This document shows positions 16,625-23,593 of a stretch of 64,000 nt of DNA, piece after piece (the stretch's first letter is position 1; each line of letters opens with the position of its first letter). This DNA is from Bacterioplanoides sp965200585 (GTDB lineage: Bacteria > Pseudomonadota > Gammaproteobacteria > Pseudomonadales > Oceanobacteraceae). A program made the translations under genes and the position numbers. The notes under the pieces were generated by a model that saw only the letters and a list, made by a program, of their open reading frames with translations, was not told the origin of the DNA and ran no database searches. The stretch lies in assembly GCF_965200585.1 (NCBI RefSeq), contig NZ_OZ241361.1. One strand, 5' to 3'.

Positions 16625-17509
16625 TTACAGACCTCGCTGCCACTCTTGCCGCAAGGCAATACGCCCCGCCATTGCTTCATCCAACTGCGCCAGCATCATT
16701 GCCTTATCCTCACCAAGATTGCCTTTTAATGGCAGATAGTTAGACGCATGATCGCTGCGGAACACGGTATTTTCGAGCTCAAGCGTATCAATCAGTAAGC
16801 GTAGCTCTTTAAAAAGCTGCATTTGATCCGGCAACTGATATTCGCCATTAAAGCCTTCTTTTACCCGCTCATCGCCGATTGGATAGCTCACCACCAGAGT
16901 GGAGAGGAAATCCGGCTGGGCTTCGTTCATCAGCAACGCAGAGTTACGCGCATGCTGCTCGCTGTACTTCACACCACCCATGCCGTTCAGGATCATGACG
17001 GAGGATTTAATACCGGCTTGCTTGATTTTAACCAGCGCATCCAGAGTGGACTGATAGCTTTCGCCCTTCTTGATGAACTCCAGCACTTCATCGTCACCAC
17101 TTTCTGCGCCGACATACAGAATGCCTAAGCCAAGCTCGCGCATCTGCTGCAGCTCTTCGACGGACTTCTTACGGATATTGCGTGGCAGGCAGTAGGCGCC
17201 AACACGTTTAACCCAGGGCGTGTATTGCCTGATGGCTTCCAGAATGGTGATCAGCTTGCGGGATGACAGCACCATAGCATCGCCATCTGCCAGGAATATT
17301 TTTTCGAAACGCGGTCCGAGAACTGCTGCTTCTTTTAACTCCTCGATAATCTCGTCTTCTTTCTTGGCGCGGAATTTTTTCTGCGGCTGGGTGTACATAT
17401 CGCAGAAGGTGCAGTTGTTCCAGGAACAACCATTGGTTACCTGAAGAATCAGGGACTTACCTTCGGAAGGTGGGCGAAAAACGGGTTCAATATAATCGAA
17501 AAGACTCAT
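16625..17509 (-). CDS. Radical SAM protein
   Basis: This is a 294-residue TIM-barrel-like radical SAM enzyme of unknown substrate. The cluster motif is C-SWNN-C-TF-C (CX4CX2C), with one residue more than the classical CX3CX2C; the GCSWNNCTFCDMY form belongs to a recognised uncharacterised subgroup. Further family features are KIFLADGDAMVLSS and ILYVGAESGDDEVLEFIKKG. The ATG at 17509 (MSLFDYIEP) is chosen because the 84 upstream codons are AT-rich, hydrophobic and unrelated. It forms an operon with the DUF1285 gene. Confidence 0.88.
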   Translation of the reverse strand: MSLFDYIEPVFRPPSEGKSLILQVTNGCSWNNCTFCDMYTQPQKKFRAKKEDEIIEELKEAAVLGPRFEKIFLADGDAMVLSSRKLITILEAIRQYTPWVKRVGAYCLPRNIRKKSVEELQQMRELGLGILYVGAESGDDEVLEFIKKGESYQSTLDALVKIKQAGIKSSVMILNGMGGVKYSEQHARNSALLMNEAQPDFLSTLVVSYPIGDERVKEGFNGEYQLPDQMQLFKELRLLIDTLELENTVFRSDHASNYLPLKGNLGEDKAMMLAQLDEAMAGRIALRQEWQRGL

Positions 17510-17667
17510 CACGGATGCTTTTGTAGTAATTTCCGTAATTTTACCGCTGCTCCAACTAGAGCAAAAGGGTGAATCATCATACACGGAAGGAAACTCGTTA
17601 CTATTGATATTTAGTGTAATAGAAATAAAATTTCGTCTTATCAACAGGCCAAGACACAGGGAATAAA

Positions 17668-18525
17668 GTGAGAAAGCAATTAGATCAAGCCGATAAAAAA
17701 CAGAGTGACGGACTAGCAAGAACCCTAATCTTATTAATAGTGATCGCAACCATTGCCGCACTCGTTGCCATTACCACCTACTTCTTAGTCCATAAAGGCC
17801 CTTCTATGCCTGAGGAGCAGTCGGCAGCATGGGGACAAATGGGAGATTTTTTCGGAGGAGTACTCAATCCTACCTTCTCGTTTATTTCACTCATTGCCCT
17901 GCTGATTACAATTGCATACCAAGTCAAAGAACTTTCCTACACAAGAAAGGAGCTGGAGCTCTCGCGATATGAAATTGCACAATCAACAAAAGCGCTTGAA
18001 GGGCAGGAAGCATCTTTAAAGCTTCAGAACTTTGAGAATACATTCTTTCGACTTATTGAGCTGCATATTTCCAATTTGAACAATGCCTCGGTTCCCTCAG
18101 ATCTACAGCATGAGGGTAAAGTTACAGGCTTAATGAGTTTTGCTCGACTAAATAGATTCTTAGTAAAACATTACCTGAATTCGCGCGAAGTAAATTATGC
18201 TGAAATATTTAAGATTGCCAGCAGGCAGGCAAAATTTACAAGCTCTGGCTATTTTTCGACGGTCTACCGGGTTTTGGAATTTATCAAACTGTCAGACTCT
18301 GATTTGGGAGGCCCTGATTTATATTTTGATATATTTAGATCGCAGTTTAGCAATCTCGAATTACAAGCATTGTATTTTTACGCACTTGTACCTAGCAATA
18401 ATGACTTAAAGCAAATATTTGAAGAAACCGGCTTCTTTTACGACTTCGACTATTCAGAACTGAGTCAAATACCCGGCCTTAGGGAAGCCTATGGGCCAGC
18501 AGCATTCCGAGAGTTTGGAGTGTGA
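17668..18525 (+). CDS. PutAbiC-type abortive-infection membrane protein
   Basis: The GTG start at 17668 follows AGGGA. Two membrane segments (residues ~16-43 and ~66-85) bracket the signature WGQMGDFFGGVLNPTFSFISLIALL. A charged coiled-coil (VKELSYTRKELELSR) follows, then a C-terminal domain of about 170 residues beginning LKLQNFENTFFRLIELH. This matches the putative phage abortive infection family (PutAbiC) as I know it; the mechanism is unknown. It lies 50 bp outside the left prophage repeat, is more AT-rich than its neighbours, and points toward the prophage. That suggests acquisition at the same tRNA hot spot. Confidence 0.75.
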   Translation: MRKQLDQADKKQSDGLARTLILLIVIATIAALVAITTYFLVHKGPSMPEEQSAAWGQMGDFFGGVLNPTFSFISLIALLITIAYQVKELSYTRKELELSRYEIAQSTKALEGQEASLKLQNFENTFFRLIELHISNLNNASVPSDLQHEGKVTGLMSFARLNRFLVKHYLNSREVNYAEIFKIASRQAKFTSSGYFSTVYRVLEFIKLSDSDLGGPDLYFDIFRSQFSNLELQALYFYALVPSNNDLKQIFEETGFFYDFDYSELSQIPGLREAYGPAAFREFGV

Positions 18526-18574
18526 CAAACAATTACGCAAAGCATTAATAGTGAATTAATTATTAAGATAAAAA

Positions 18575-18633
18575 TTAAATGGTGCCCGGGGCCGGACTTG
18601 AACCGGCACGTACTAAGTACGGGAGATTTTAAG
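18575..18633. repeat. attL: 59-bp repeat, 3' fragment of tRNA-Leu
   Basis: Identical over 59 bp to 29430-29488. It carries the 3' half of the tRNA-Leu gene from CCA to the anticodon loop but lacks the 5' half, so it is a remnant and not a working tRNA. Identity ends inside the anticodon loop, a common core site for tyrosine integrases. Confidence 0.95.
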
Positions 18634-18729
18634 CCCTCTAAAAACACCAGTAATTTCAAGGAACTCCGCATAAAATAAGGGCCTAGACACCGATCAAGGC
18701 ACGCCTAAGCCCGTATTAACATATCTAAT

Positions 18730-18748
18730 GTGGACACTATGTGGACAC
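18730..18748 (+). promoter_or_regulatory. Probable integrase arm-type sites, left
   Basis: Two GTGGACAC copies start 11 bp apart (18730 and 18741), one helical turn, about 97 bp inside attL. A matching pair lies close to attR. The surrounding interval 18634-18750 has no convincing gene; a GGGC..GCCC hairpin near 18680-18713 is weak. Confidence 0.5.
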
Positions 18749-18750
18749 CA

Positions 18751-18870
18751 TTACTCTGTTTTAACTTCCAGAATCGTAACTCGCTTTTCCAGACGCCACA
18801 TACCAACAGCCAGCACCCAAATACCAACGCCACCGCCCGCCGCGAGATATTCCAACATCATTGATTCCAT
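18751..18870 (-). CDS. 39-residue membrane protein, lysis block
   Basis: This small frame begins MESMMLEYLAAGGG and has one membrane segment (VGIWVLAVGMWRLE) followed by a basic tail. Its ATG overlaps the stop of the upstream gene (TGATG), as in the rest of this packed operon. It could be a holin or spanin-like lysis accessory, or a minor virion membrane protein; I do not recognise a family. It is the last gene of the rightmost-to-leftmost structural/lysis unit. Confidence 0.55.
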   Translation of the reverse strand: MESMMLEYLAAGGGVGIWVLAVGMWRLEKRVTILEVKTE

Positions 18871-19025
18871 CAGATTACTTCCACCAGTGCATCCAAACCA
18901 ACCGCCAGCGCTGTTACAGCAGGTTCCGGCAGACTAACACCTACCGCAGCCAGTCCGACGATCAGAGCGCCGCTAATCAGCTTTTTACGGCCGACGCCGA
19001 CAATTCGTTTCCAGACATTACGCAT
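18870..19025 (-). CDS. 51-residue holin-like membrane protein
   Basis: A basic N-terminus (MRNVWKRIVGVGRKK) precedes two short hydrophobic stretches (LISGALIVGLAAVGVSL and VTALAVGLDALVEVI). Its ATG overlaps the stop of the muralytic gene (ATGCGTAA). Position and topology fit a holin, but this is inferred; a virion membrane protein is the alternative. Confidence 0.6.
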   Translation of the reverse strand: MRNVWKRIVGVGRKKLISGALIVGLAAVGVSLPEPAVTALAVGLDALVEVI

Positions 19026-19497
19026 AACGATACTCCACAGCCATTCCAATTCCACGGCCAATCAGATCATCACTGTACGGCTGCTGGCCGTTTTCGTGAT
19101 AGATGATTGCCTTTACCAGCTCCGGCAGGCGATCAGCTACCGTGATTTGTTCGTGCGGATTAACACCCAACTTACCCGCGACCGATTCAACATATGCCAG
19201 CGTGTTGTTTTCGTTAGTAGGAGCGTAGCGGTTGATAATGCCTGACACCGTATTCAGCCCATACAAACGCTCATAATTAAGCAGCAGTTTAGACAGAGCA
19301 CGAATACCGAATTCTGGCGAGTCAAAGATAACGAATGCACCGTCATCACCAGCAGCACCGTCCCAGTCAGCACCTTTGCGGATATTACCCGGGTTGTTAT
19401 TGCGAATACCTCGAACTGTTCCGGATAGCGTGAACGCTCCCGCAGCGATCAGAATTGTTGCCATTATTCCACCCATCACTAAATATTTATTGATCAT
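19018..19497 (-). CDS. Virion-associated muralytic (transglycosylase-like) protein
   Basis: The 159-residue protein has an N-terminal membrane helix (MINKYLVMGGIMATILIAAGAF). A domain starting RGIRNNNPGNIRKG and running through GAFVIFDSPEFGIRAL, YAPTNENNTLAYVESVAG and AIIYHENGQQPY follows. This domain is widespread in phage lytic or structural proteins, often annotated as structural protein P5, and is thought to cut peptidoglycan. The membrane anchor suggests it sits in the virion membrane or acts from the inner membrane at lysis. The start at 19497 overlaps the upstream gene by 11 bp. Confidence 0.75.
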   Translation of the reverse strand: MINKYLVMGGIMATILIAAGAFTLSGTVRGIRNNNPGNIRKGADWDGAAGDDGAFVIFDSPEFGIRALSKLLLNYERLYGLNTVSGIINRYAPTNENNTLAYVESVAGKLGVNPHEQITVADRLPELVKAIIYHENGQQPYSDDLIGRGIGMAVEYRYA

Positions 19498-19711
19498 CCA
19501 ACACTGACTCCGGCTCAGGTGGTGCAACGTACTCCGCCACCTCACCGAACTCGCCAGCCTTTGCCATTTCATACAAACCACAGCCATGCGCTTCTACATC
19601 ATCAGGGGTCGCAGTGAACGGAATCCATCCAAAATCAGGGTGGTTAATTTCCAGATCAATAGCACCAGACTCTGTAAAAACAGGACTCTTCACGTTTTCA
19701 GTGTTAAACAT
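19487..19711 (-). CDS. Fibre-associated small protein (tail-fibre-assembly-like)
   Basis: The 74-residue acidic protein contains INHPDFGWIPFTATPDD and GLYEMAKAGEFGEVAEY. This pattern resembles the N-terminal part of chaperone-like proteins encoded right after phage fibre genes. Its ATG overlaps the fibre stop (TAATG). A fibre assembly or capping role is inferred from position and this weak similarity. Confidence 0.6.
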   Translation of the reverse strand: MFNTENVKSPVFTESGAIDLEINHPDFGWIPFTATPDDVEAHGCGLYEMAKAGEFGEVAEYVAPPEPESVLDDQ

Positions 19712-20523
19712 TATGAAATTCTCACGAAAGACGACGCCGATGCAGCAGAGCCACCTGGCCCAATAGCACCACCATGAATATCTCCATGCAGTCGCCACGT
19801 ACCAGATAGCGTCCGACCATTAAAATTCCCTGAGCCGCCAGCAATGCGAAGCCTTGACCCCGAAACAGTGCTATTAAGCGATAAATCCCCACCAGAAATA
19901 ACCTGAGCGAATACGGTACTACCAATACTATTGCCAACAATACCTTTAATAATGTTTGCAATTTGGCTAACAGAGTGAGTATGAGCCGAATTACTCCCAG
20001 CTCTGCTATATGCCGAATCCGCACGGCTATGTGCGTTAATCGCACGAGTACGACCATCATCACCGTGAGCATATGCCTCATCAGCCCGACTATGAGCATT
20101 AATCGCACGAGTACGACCATCATCACCGCGAGTGTATGCAGCATCAGCACGATTCTGAGCATTTATTGCACGAGTACGACCATCATCACCGCGAGTGTAT
20201 GCAGCATCAGCACGATTCTGAGCATTTATTGCACGAGTACGACCATCATCACCGCGAGCGTATGCAGCATCAGCACGATTCTGAGCATTTATTGCACGAG
20301 TACGACCATCATCACCGCGAGCATATGCCTCATCAGCCCGGCTATGAGCATTGGCCGCAGCATTACGTGCATTAATCGCCCGAGCACGACCATCATCACC
20401 GCGAGCATATGCCTCATCAGCACGACTATACGCAGCATCAGCACGGCCCATAGCACCCGTAATATCAGCAGGTAAAACGGCAACCACATCATCCTGCCTT
20501 AAGCGTTTTTGGTAAAATGCCAT
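19711..20523 (-). CDS. Repeat-rich fibre / receptor-binding protein
   Basis: Of the 270 residues, roughly 25-165 are tandem 21-residue repeats of the form ADAAYARGDDGRTRAINAQNR (three heptads each), one of them extended. A C-terminal glycine/serine-rich beta-like domain follows (residues ~185-270; GGDLSLNSTVSGSRLRIAGGSG). Heptad periodicity plus a beta head is the layout of a trimeric viral fibre. In PM2 the spike is P1; I see no clear sequence match, so a receptor-binding role is inferred. The next gene looks like a fibre-assembly protein, which supports it. Confidence 0.7.
   Translation of the reverse strand: MAFYQKRLRQDDVVAVLPADITGAMGRADAAYSRADEAYARGDDGRARAINARNAAANAHSRADEAYARGDDGRTRAINAQNRADAAYARGDDGRTRAINAQNRADAAYTRGDDGRTRAINAQNRADAAYTRGDDGRTRAINAHSRADEAYAHGDDGRTRAINAHSRADSAYSRAGSNSAHTHSVSQIANIIKGIVGNSIGSTVFAQVISGGDLSLNSTVSGSRLRIAGGSGNFNGRTLSGTWRLHGDIHGGAIGPGGSAASASSFVRIS
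20042..20460. repeat. 63-bp in-frame tandem repeats in the fibre gene
   Basis: Units begin at 20042, 20105, 20168, 20231 and 20294 with exact 63-bp spacing and near identity. The next unit starts at 20378, the spacing being larger by 21 bp (one heptad). The length in multiples of 21 bp keeps the coiled-coil register. Such repeats can expand or contract by recombination. Confidence 0.9.
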
Positions 20524-21068
20524 CAGATTAGATACTCCAGCACCTCTACACGGACGTTATCGCCAGATACCCACACCTCACCATTAGCCGGATGCTCAAT
20601 AACACCATCTACCGTGAAGTAATCAGCAGCATTTTGAGTCTTGCGCACCTGTACCGACCCTCCGGTTGAAATCAGGGCTGTACGACGCTGCACCGTATCT
20701 GTCAGTACACGCACTCCCGCCGCAGTGGCTGTATAGTTGCGCACAGAATAGGTACGAGCACCGCCGGAAATATCTGCTGCATTCGCCACAACTACACTGT
20801 CACTGGTTGAGTCAATGTCACCCTCCGACGTTGACGCAGTAATCAGCGTTACCCGGTTGGCCTGACTACTCAGATTTTCAATGGTGTAAAACTTGGAAAC
20901 CTTCTCAAAACGGACGTTATCACCCGCCCGCATTTCAATAATTTCTGCTTTTTCAGTGGTGATACGGACAGGCCCATTGGCAGCACGAATAACAATGCGT
21001 TTAACATCACCGTCAATCCGCACACCGCCTTCGGGCTGGAGCGTTAGCGTTCTATCTTGCACGAGCAA
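20523..21068 (-). CDS. Predicted beta-rich structural (spike base?) protein
   Basis: The 181 residues alternate short polar/hydrophobic strands with few helices (RTLTLQPEGGVRIDGDVKRIVIRA; KVSKFYTIENLSSQANRVTLIT) and no membrane segment or signal. It starts within the last 17 bp of the hendecad-repeat gene and ends at the fibre start. A role as spike or vertex protein is inferred from place and composition only; I do not recognise a named family. Confidence 0.6.
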   Translation of the reverse strand: MLVQDRTLTLQPEGGVRIDGDVKRIVIRAANGPVRITTEKAEIIEMRAGDNVRFEKVSKFYTIENLSSQANRVTLITASTSEGDIDSTSDSVVVANAADISGGARTYSVRNYTATAAGVRVLTDTVQRRTALISTGGSVQVRKTQNAADYFTVDGVIEHPANGEVWVSGDNVRVEVLEYLI

Positions 21069-21882
21069 CCACCCCCATAATCACCATCCCAGCACCAGCC
21101 ACCATAGCCAGCACCTTGATCATTTCCATTCCCTGAGCCTCAGACTGACGGCCATTGTTCTTTTGCCACTCATCCATACGCTTATTACTTTCAGAGACAG
21201 CCGAGAACGACTCAGCCCTTGCTGCATCACTGGTTTCCAACGCACGAGTAAACGCCTGACCCATAAACTCATACGAACGGTCTGTCGCGTTATCAATGGC
21301 AGATAGAGCGGTATCATACGACCCTTGCATAGCATCAAAAGCACGGCCCTGAGTTGTAGACGAGAATTCATAAGCCGCCATTTGTGAACCCGCGCCATAC
21401 TCCAGCGCTGACTTACTAGATTCTAATGCCAATGCCATTGCACCCGACGACGACGCCCCGACTTTACCCAGAGCACTATCAGCAAATTTCAGAGAACTAC
21501 CCAGAGCTCCACTGACGGTACCCAGAGCGTCATCCGCAAACCCCAGCGAACCATCCAAAGCAGCATCAGCAAATCTCAGCGAACCATCCAGAGCGTCATC
21601 GGCAAACCCCAGTGAATTATCCAGAGCGTCATCCGCAAACCCCAGCGAACCATCCAGAGCGTCATCCGCAAACCCCAGCGAACCATCCAGAGCGTCACTG
21701 ACGACATCCAGAGCATCAGCACCAAAATCAAACGCACCATCAACGGCACCATGGTCTGTTGTCGTGACACGATTACCATCCCCATTAACAGCGATACCCT
21801 CTAAATTTGACGCATCAAAAATAGAGTTATCAATGTTATTAGTCGTTGATTTTTTGGATTTAGAACCGCCAAAAAGACCCAT
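21052..21882 (-). CDS. 11-residue-repeat structural protein with C-terminal membrane helix
   Basis: The N-terminus MGLFGGSKSKKS is polar. Residues ~55-130 hold 11-residue repeats (ADDALDGSLGF and variants), then more helical Ala/Ser/Asp sequence. The C-terminus has one hydrophobic helix (VLAMVAGAGMVIMGVVARAR). Eleven-residue periodicity fits a right-handed hendecad coiled coil. The layout suggests a membrane-anchored stalk or scaffolding rod of the virion. The protein is 276 residues with no known family that I can name. Confidence 0.65.
   Translation of the reverse strand: MGLFGGSKSKKSTTNNIDNSIFDASNLEGIAVNGDGNRVTTTDHGAVDGAFDFGADALDVVSDALDGSLGFADDALDGSLGFADDALDNSLGFADDALDGSLRFADAALDGSLGFADDALGTVSGALGSSLKFADSALGKVGASSSGAMALALESSKSALEYGAGSQMAAYEFSSTTQGRAFDAMQGSYDTALSAIDNATDRSYEFMGQAFTRALETSDAARAESFSAVSESNKRMDEWQKNNGRQSEAQGMEMIKVLAMVAGAGMVIMGVVARAR
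21524..21700. repeat. 33-bp in-frame tandem repeats
   Basis: About five units of 33 bp, each coding for 11 residues, three nearly identical and two diverged. They lie in the 276-residue structural protein gene. Confidence 0.85.
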
Positions 21883-21883
21883 T

Positions 21884-22087
21884 CTACTTCCCCTTAATCA
21901 CAGCAATAGCAACCACAGCAGCGGCAGCAGCCAGACCCAATAAAACCGGCGTAGAGATAGCCAGACCGTTAGAACCGCCAGTGCGATAATTCACACCACC
22001 AAAACTAAACTTGTCGTTACCACCGGCAACCGCCGTTGATTGTGTTTGCAACGAATACTTACCGCCACCACCACCTGGCATACTCAT
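21884..22087 (-). CDS. Small virion membrane protein, 67 residues
   Basis: A glycine-rich N-terminus (MSMPGGGGGKYSLQ) is followed by one C-terminal membrane helix (ISTPVLLGLAAAAAVVAIAVIKGK) with a basic end. The size and topology match the many tiny membrane proteins of PM2-like virions. It is packed one base from the next gene. Confidence 0.65.
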   Translation of the reverse strand: MSMPGGGGGKYSLQTQSTAVAGGNDKFSFGGVNYRTGGSNGLAISTPVLLGLAAAAAVVAIAVIKGK

Positions 22088-22088
22088 A

Positions 22089-22262
22089 TCAGATCACCTT
22101 GTTCTTTTTCAGCACGTAAAAAGTGCCACCGGCAATGGCGACCGCAACGGCCAGCTTGGTTAAGCCAGAACCCGCAGAGTCAATACCATCACCGGTCATC
22201 TTTGCAGCAGCACCGCCACCCACAAGGCCAGCGATACCCCACGCAATCAATGGAATCGGCAT
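22089..22262 (-). CDS. Small virion membrane protein, 57 residues
   Basis: The frame reads MPIPLIAWGIAGLVGGGAAA, then a polar loop and a second hydrophobic helix (LTKLAVAVAIAGGTFYVL) ending KKNKVI: a two-helix hairpin. It is separated from its neighbours by 1 and 8 bp. It is likely part of the internal membrane of the virion by analogy with PM2. Confidence 0.65.
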   Translation of the reverse strand: MPIPLIAWGIAGLVGGGAAAKMTGDGIDSAGSGLTKLAVAVAIAGGTFYVLKKNKVI

Positions 22263-22270
22263 ATTTCCCC

Positions 22271-22555
22271 CTACTTCAGAACCGCAATAACCAGACCCAG
22301 AACACCGACACCTACACCGACAATTTGCCAGTCAATACCGTCCATGCCCTGAGCCTTCACGCTCTGAGCCACCACACGGTTATCACCCACATCCGAAGCC
22401 GGGCGGGCGTTTGGAATCGCCGCCACGGTTTCTTCTGCCTGGGCTTTTGGTGTCATCTGGAACTCTGTCATGGTTTCCCATGCACCAATGGCCTGACCCT
22501 GAGCACTATCCCAGAGATCACTGGCACCATCTGAAATTGAACGCCACAGCGACAT
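22271..22555 (-). CDS. Small structural protein with C-terminal membrane helix, 94 residues
   Basis: A polar N-terminal two-thirds (MSLWRSISDGASDLWDSAQG ...) is followed by one membrane helix (WQIVGVGVGVLGLVIAVLK). It lies directly downstream of the capsid gene, nine bases away. The likely role is to link the capsid shell and membrane, inferred from position. Confidence 0.65.
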   Translation of the reverse strand: MSLWRSISDGASDLWDSAQGQAIGAWETMTEFQMTPKAQAEETVAAIPNARPASDVGDNRVVAQSVKAQGMDGIDWQIVGVGVGVLGLVIAVLK

Positions 22556-22564
22556 AACAACCCC

Positions 22565-23365
22565 CTAGCGATTACGCCAGTCGCGTGGCTCTACCGCTTC
22601 CAGCTGTTCAATCAATACCGGGATATTCTGAGAACCACCGGCACCCACGGTCAGACGGAAATTCAGATTCTGAAACGCTGTTTCCATCGCATCACGCAGA
22701 GGGAAGCCGCGCTTGGTGGTATCAAACACGAAATAGCCCGCCGGAACGTTCTTACCTTCGGTTTTCAACAGGAAATCATTACGCTTATCTGTCAGCTCGA
22801 ATACCGTGCGCAGATCCTGCTTAATTTCCAGCTTGTCGATATTCGGGTTCTTAAAGAACATGCGGAGCACTTTGATATCCGGCCCCTTCAGCATTGAGGT
22901 GAAATCCACTTCACCCTCTGCCGCCACCGGGATGGTGTTACGCACAAAACGGCGCGTCCACATACGCACCCCCGCGTGAGCCGATACATTGGCAAACGCC
23001 TTCAGGCGCGGGTTTACTGCATCGTCCTTAAAGGTGACTTCCAGAACCACGTTATCACCCGGCCCGGTTGCCAAGCCGGTGTATTCGCGGCTATCCAGCA
23101 GCACGGCATTCATCATTGCCATTGGCAGCGTGATAAATTCAGCTTCACCCGGCAGAGCGTCATAACCACGCATCATTTCCAGTTCTGCATGAGACAGACT
23201 GAAAACTTCGACAGCATTCAGCTTCAGTACGACTTTTTCGATTTTTGCCGCCTGATTGGTTTCCAGATAAATCTCGTCATAGCGCGGGCCATTAGCCAGC
23301 ACTAAGTTAGCGGTTTCACCAGCACCAACAGCGGTAAAAGAGTCGAGTTCGATATAACGTTGCAT
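22565..23365 (-). CDS. Major capsid protein, PM2 P2-like double jelly roll
   Basis: The 266 residues fall into two beta-rich halves, as in corticovirus P2 (269 residues). The N-half has LVLANGPRYDEIYLETNQAAKIEKVVLKLNA-type strands with LSHAELEMMRGYDALPG; the C-half starts near residue 135 (RMWTRRFVRNTIPVA) and ends VLIEQLEAVEPRDW. I recognise the pattern of the P2 coat family by eye. Trimers of such proteins form pseudo-hexagonal capsomers over a membrane vesicle. It is the central gene of the structural block and is preceded by only one tiny membrane protein after the terminator. Confidence 0.82.
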   Translation of the reverse strand: MQRYIELDSFTAVGAGETANLVLANGPRYDEIYLETNQAAKIEKVVLKLNAVEVFSLSHAELEMMRGYDALPGEAEFITLPMAMMNAVLLDSREYTGLATGPGDNVVLEVTFKDDAVNPRLKAFANVSAHAGVRMWTRRFVRNTIPVAAEGEVDFTSMLKGPDIKVLRMFFKNPNIDKLEIKQDLRTVFELTDKRNDFLLKTEGKNVPAGYFVFDTTKRGFPLRDAMETAFQNLNFRLTVGAGGSQNIPVLIEQLEAVEPRDWRNR

Positions 23366-23374
23366 ACCGCCCCC

Positions 23375-23491
23375 TTAGAAGAATTTTTTATTGGTCAGAT
23401 CTTTGACAAGGCTCACGTTATTAGCGGCCCAAGTCACAACCAGAGAAACAGCGGCAGAGAATGCCACTGCTTTTAAAGTAGTTTTATTCAT
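23375..23491 (-). CDS. 38-residue membrane peptide
   Basis: It begins MNKTTLKAVAFSAAVSLVV and ends LVKDLTNKKFF: basic start, one membrane helix, basic end. It is the first frame after the internal terminator and 9 bp before the capsid gene. Size and topology suit a virion membrane protein. GAG upstream is a weak ribosome site, so confidence is moderate. Confidence 0.55.
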   Translation of the reverse strand: MNKTTLKAVAFSAAVSLVVTWAANNVSLVKDLTNKKFF

Positions 23492-23538
23492 CGTCTTACT
23501 CACGAAGTTATTTAACAAAATGACCCCATCAGTAAGAG

Positions 23539-23567
23539 AAAAGCCGCTGCTTTTGGCAACGGCTTTT
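23539..23567 (-). terminator. Internal prophage terminator
   Basis: AAAAGCCG and CGGCTTTT form an 8-bp stem, continued by GC-rich inner pairs around a short loop. The minus-strand reading ends in a T-rich tract. It separates the packaging ATPase from the capsid genes, so a capsid promoter should lie at about 23490-23540. Confidence 0.75.
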
Positions 23568-23593
23568 CGGTTGTCAGAACCTATAGGTTCAAA

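Noticed and set aside
16625..17761. N-terminal membrane domain on the radical SAM protein
   Set aside because: The extra 84 codons cover the promoter and start of the divergent PutAbiC gene and carry no family features; MSLFDYIEP at 17509 is the natural start.
18580..18640. A second tRNA-Leu gene
   Set aside because: Only the 3' half to the anticodon loop is present; the 5' half and acceptor partner are missing, so it is the attL remnant.
20042..20460. Regular repeats suggesting a CRISPR array
   Set aside because: Units are contiguous with no unique spacers, are a multiple of three, and lie in frame in a fibre gene.
22040..22534. A rightward 164-residue frame inside the prophage
   Set aside because: It is antisense to four tightly packed leftward genes and has low-complexity composition with no ribosome site.
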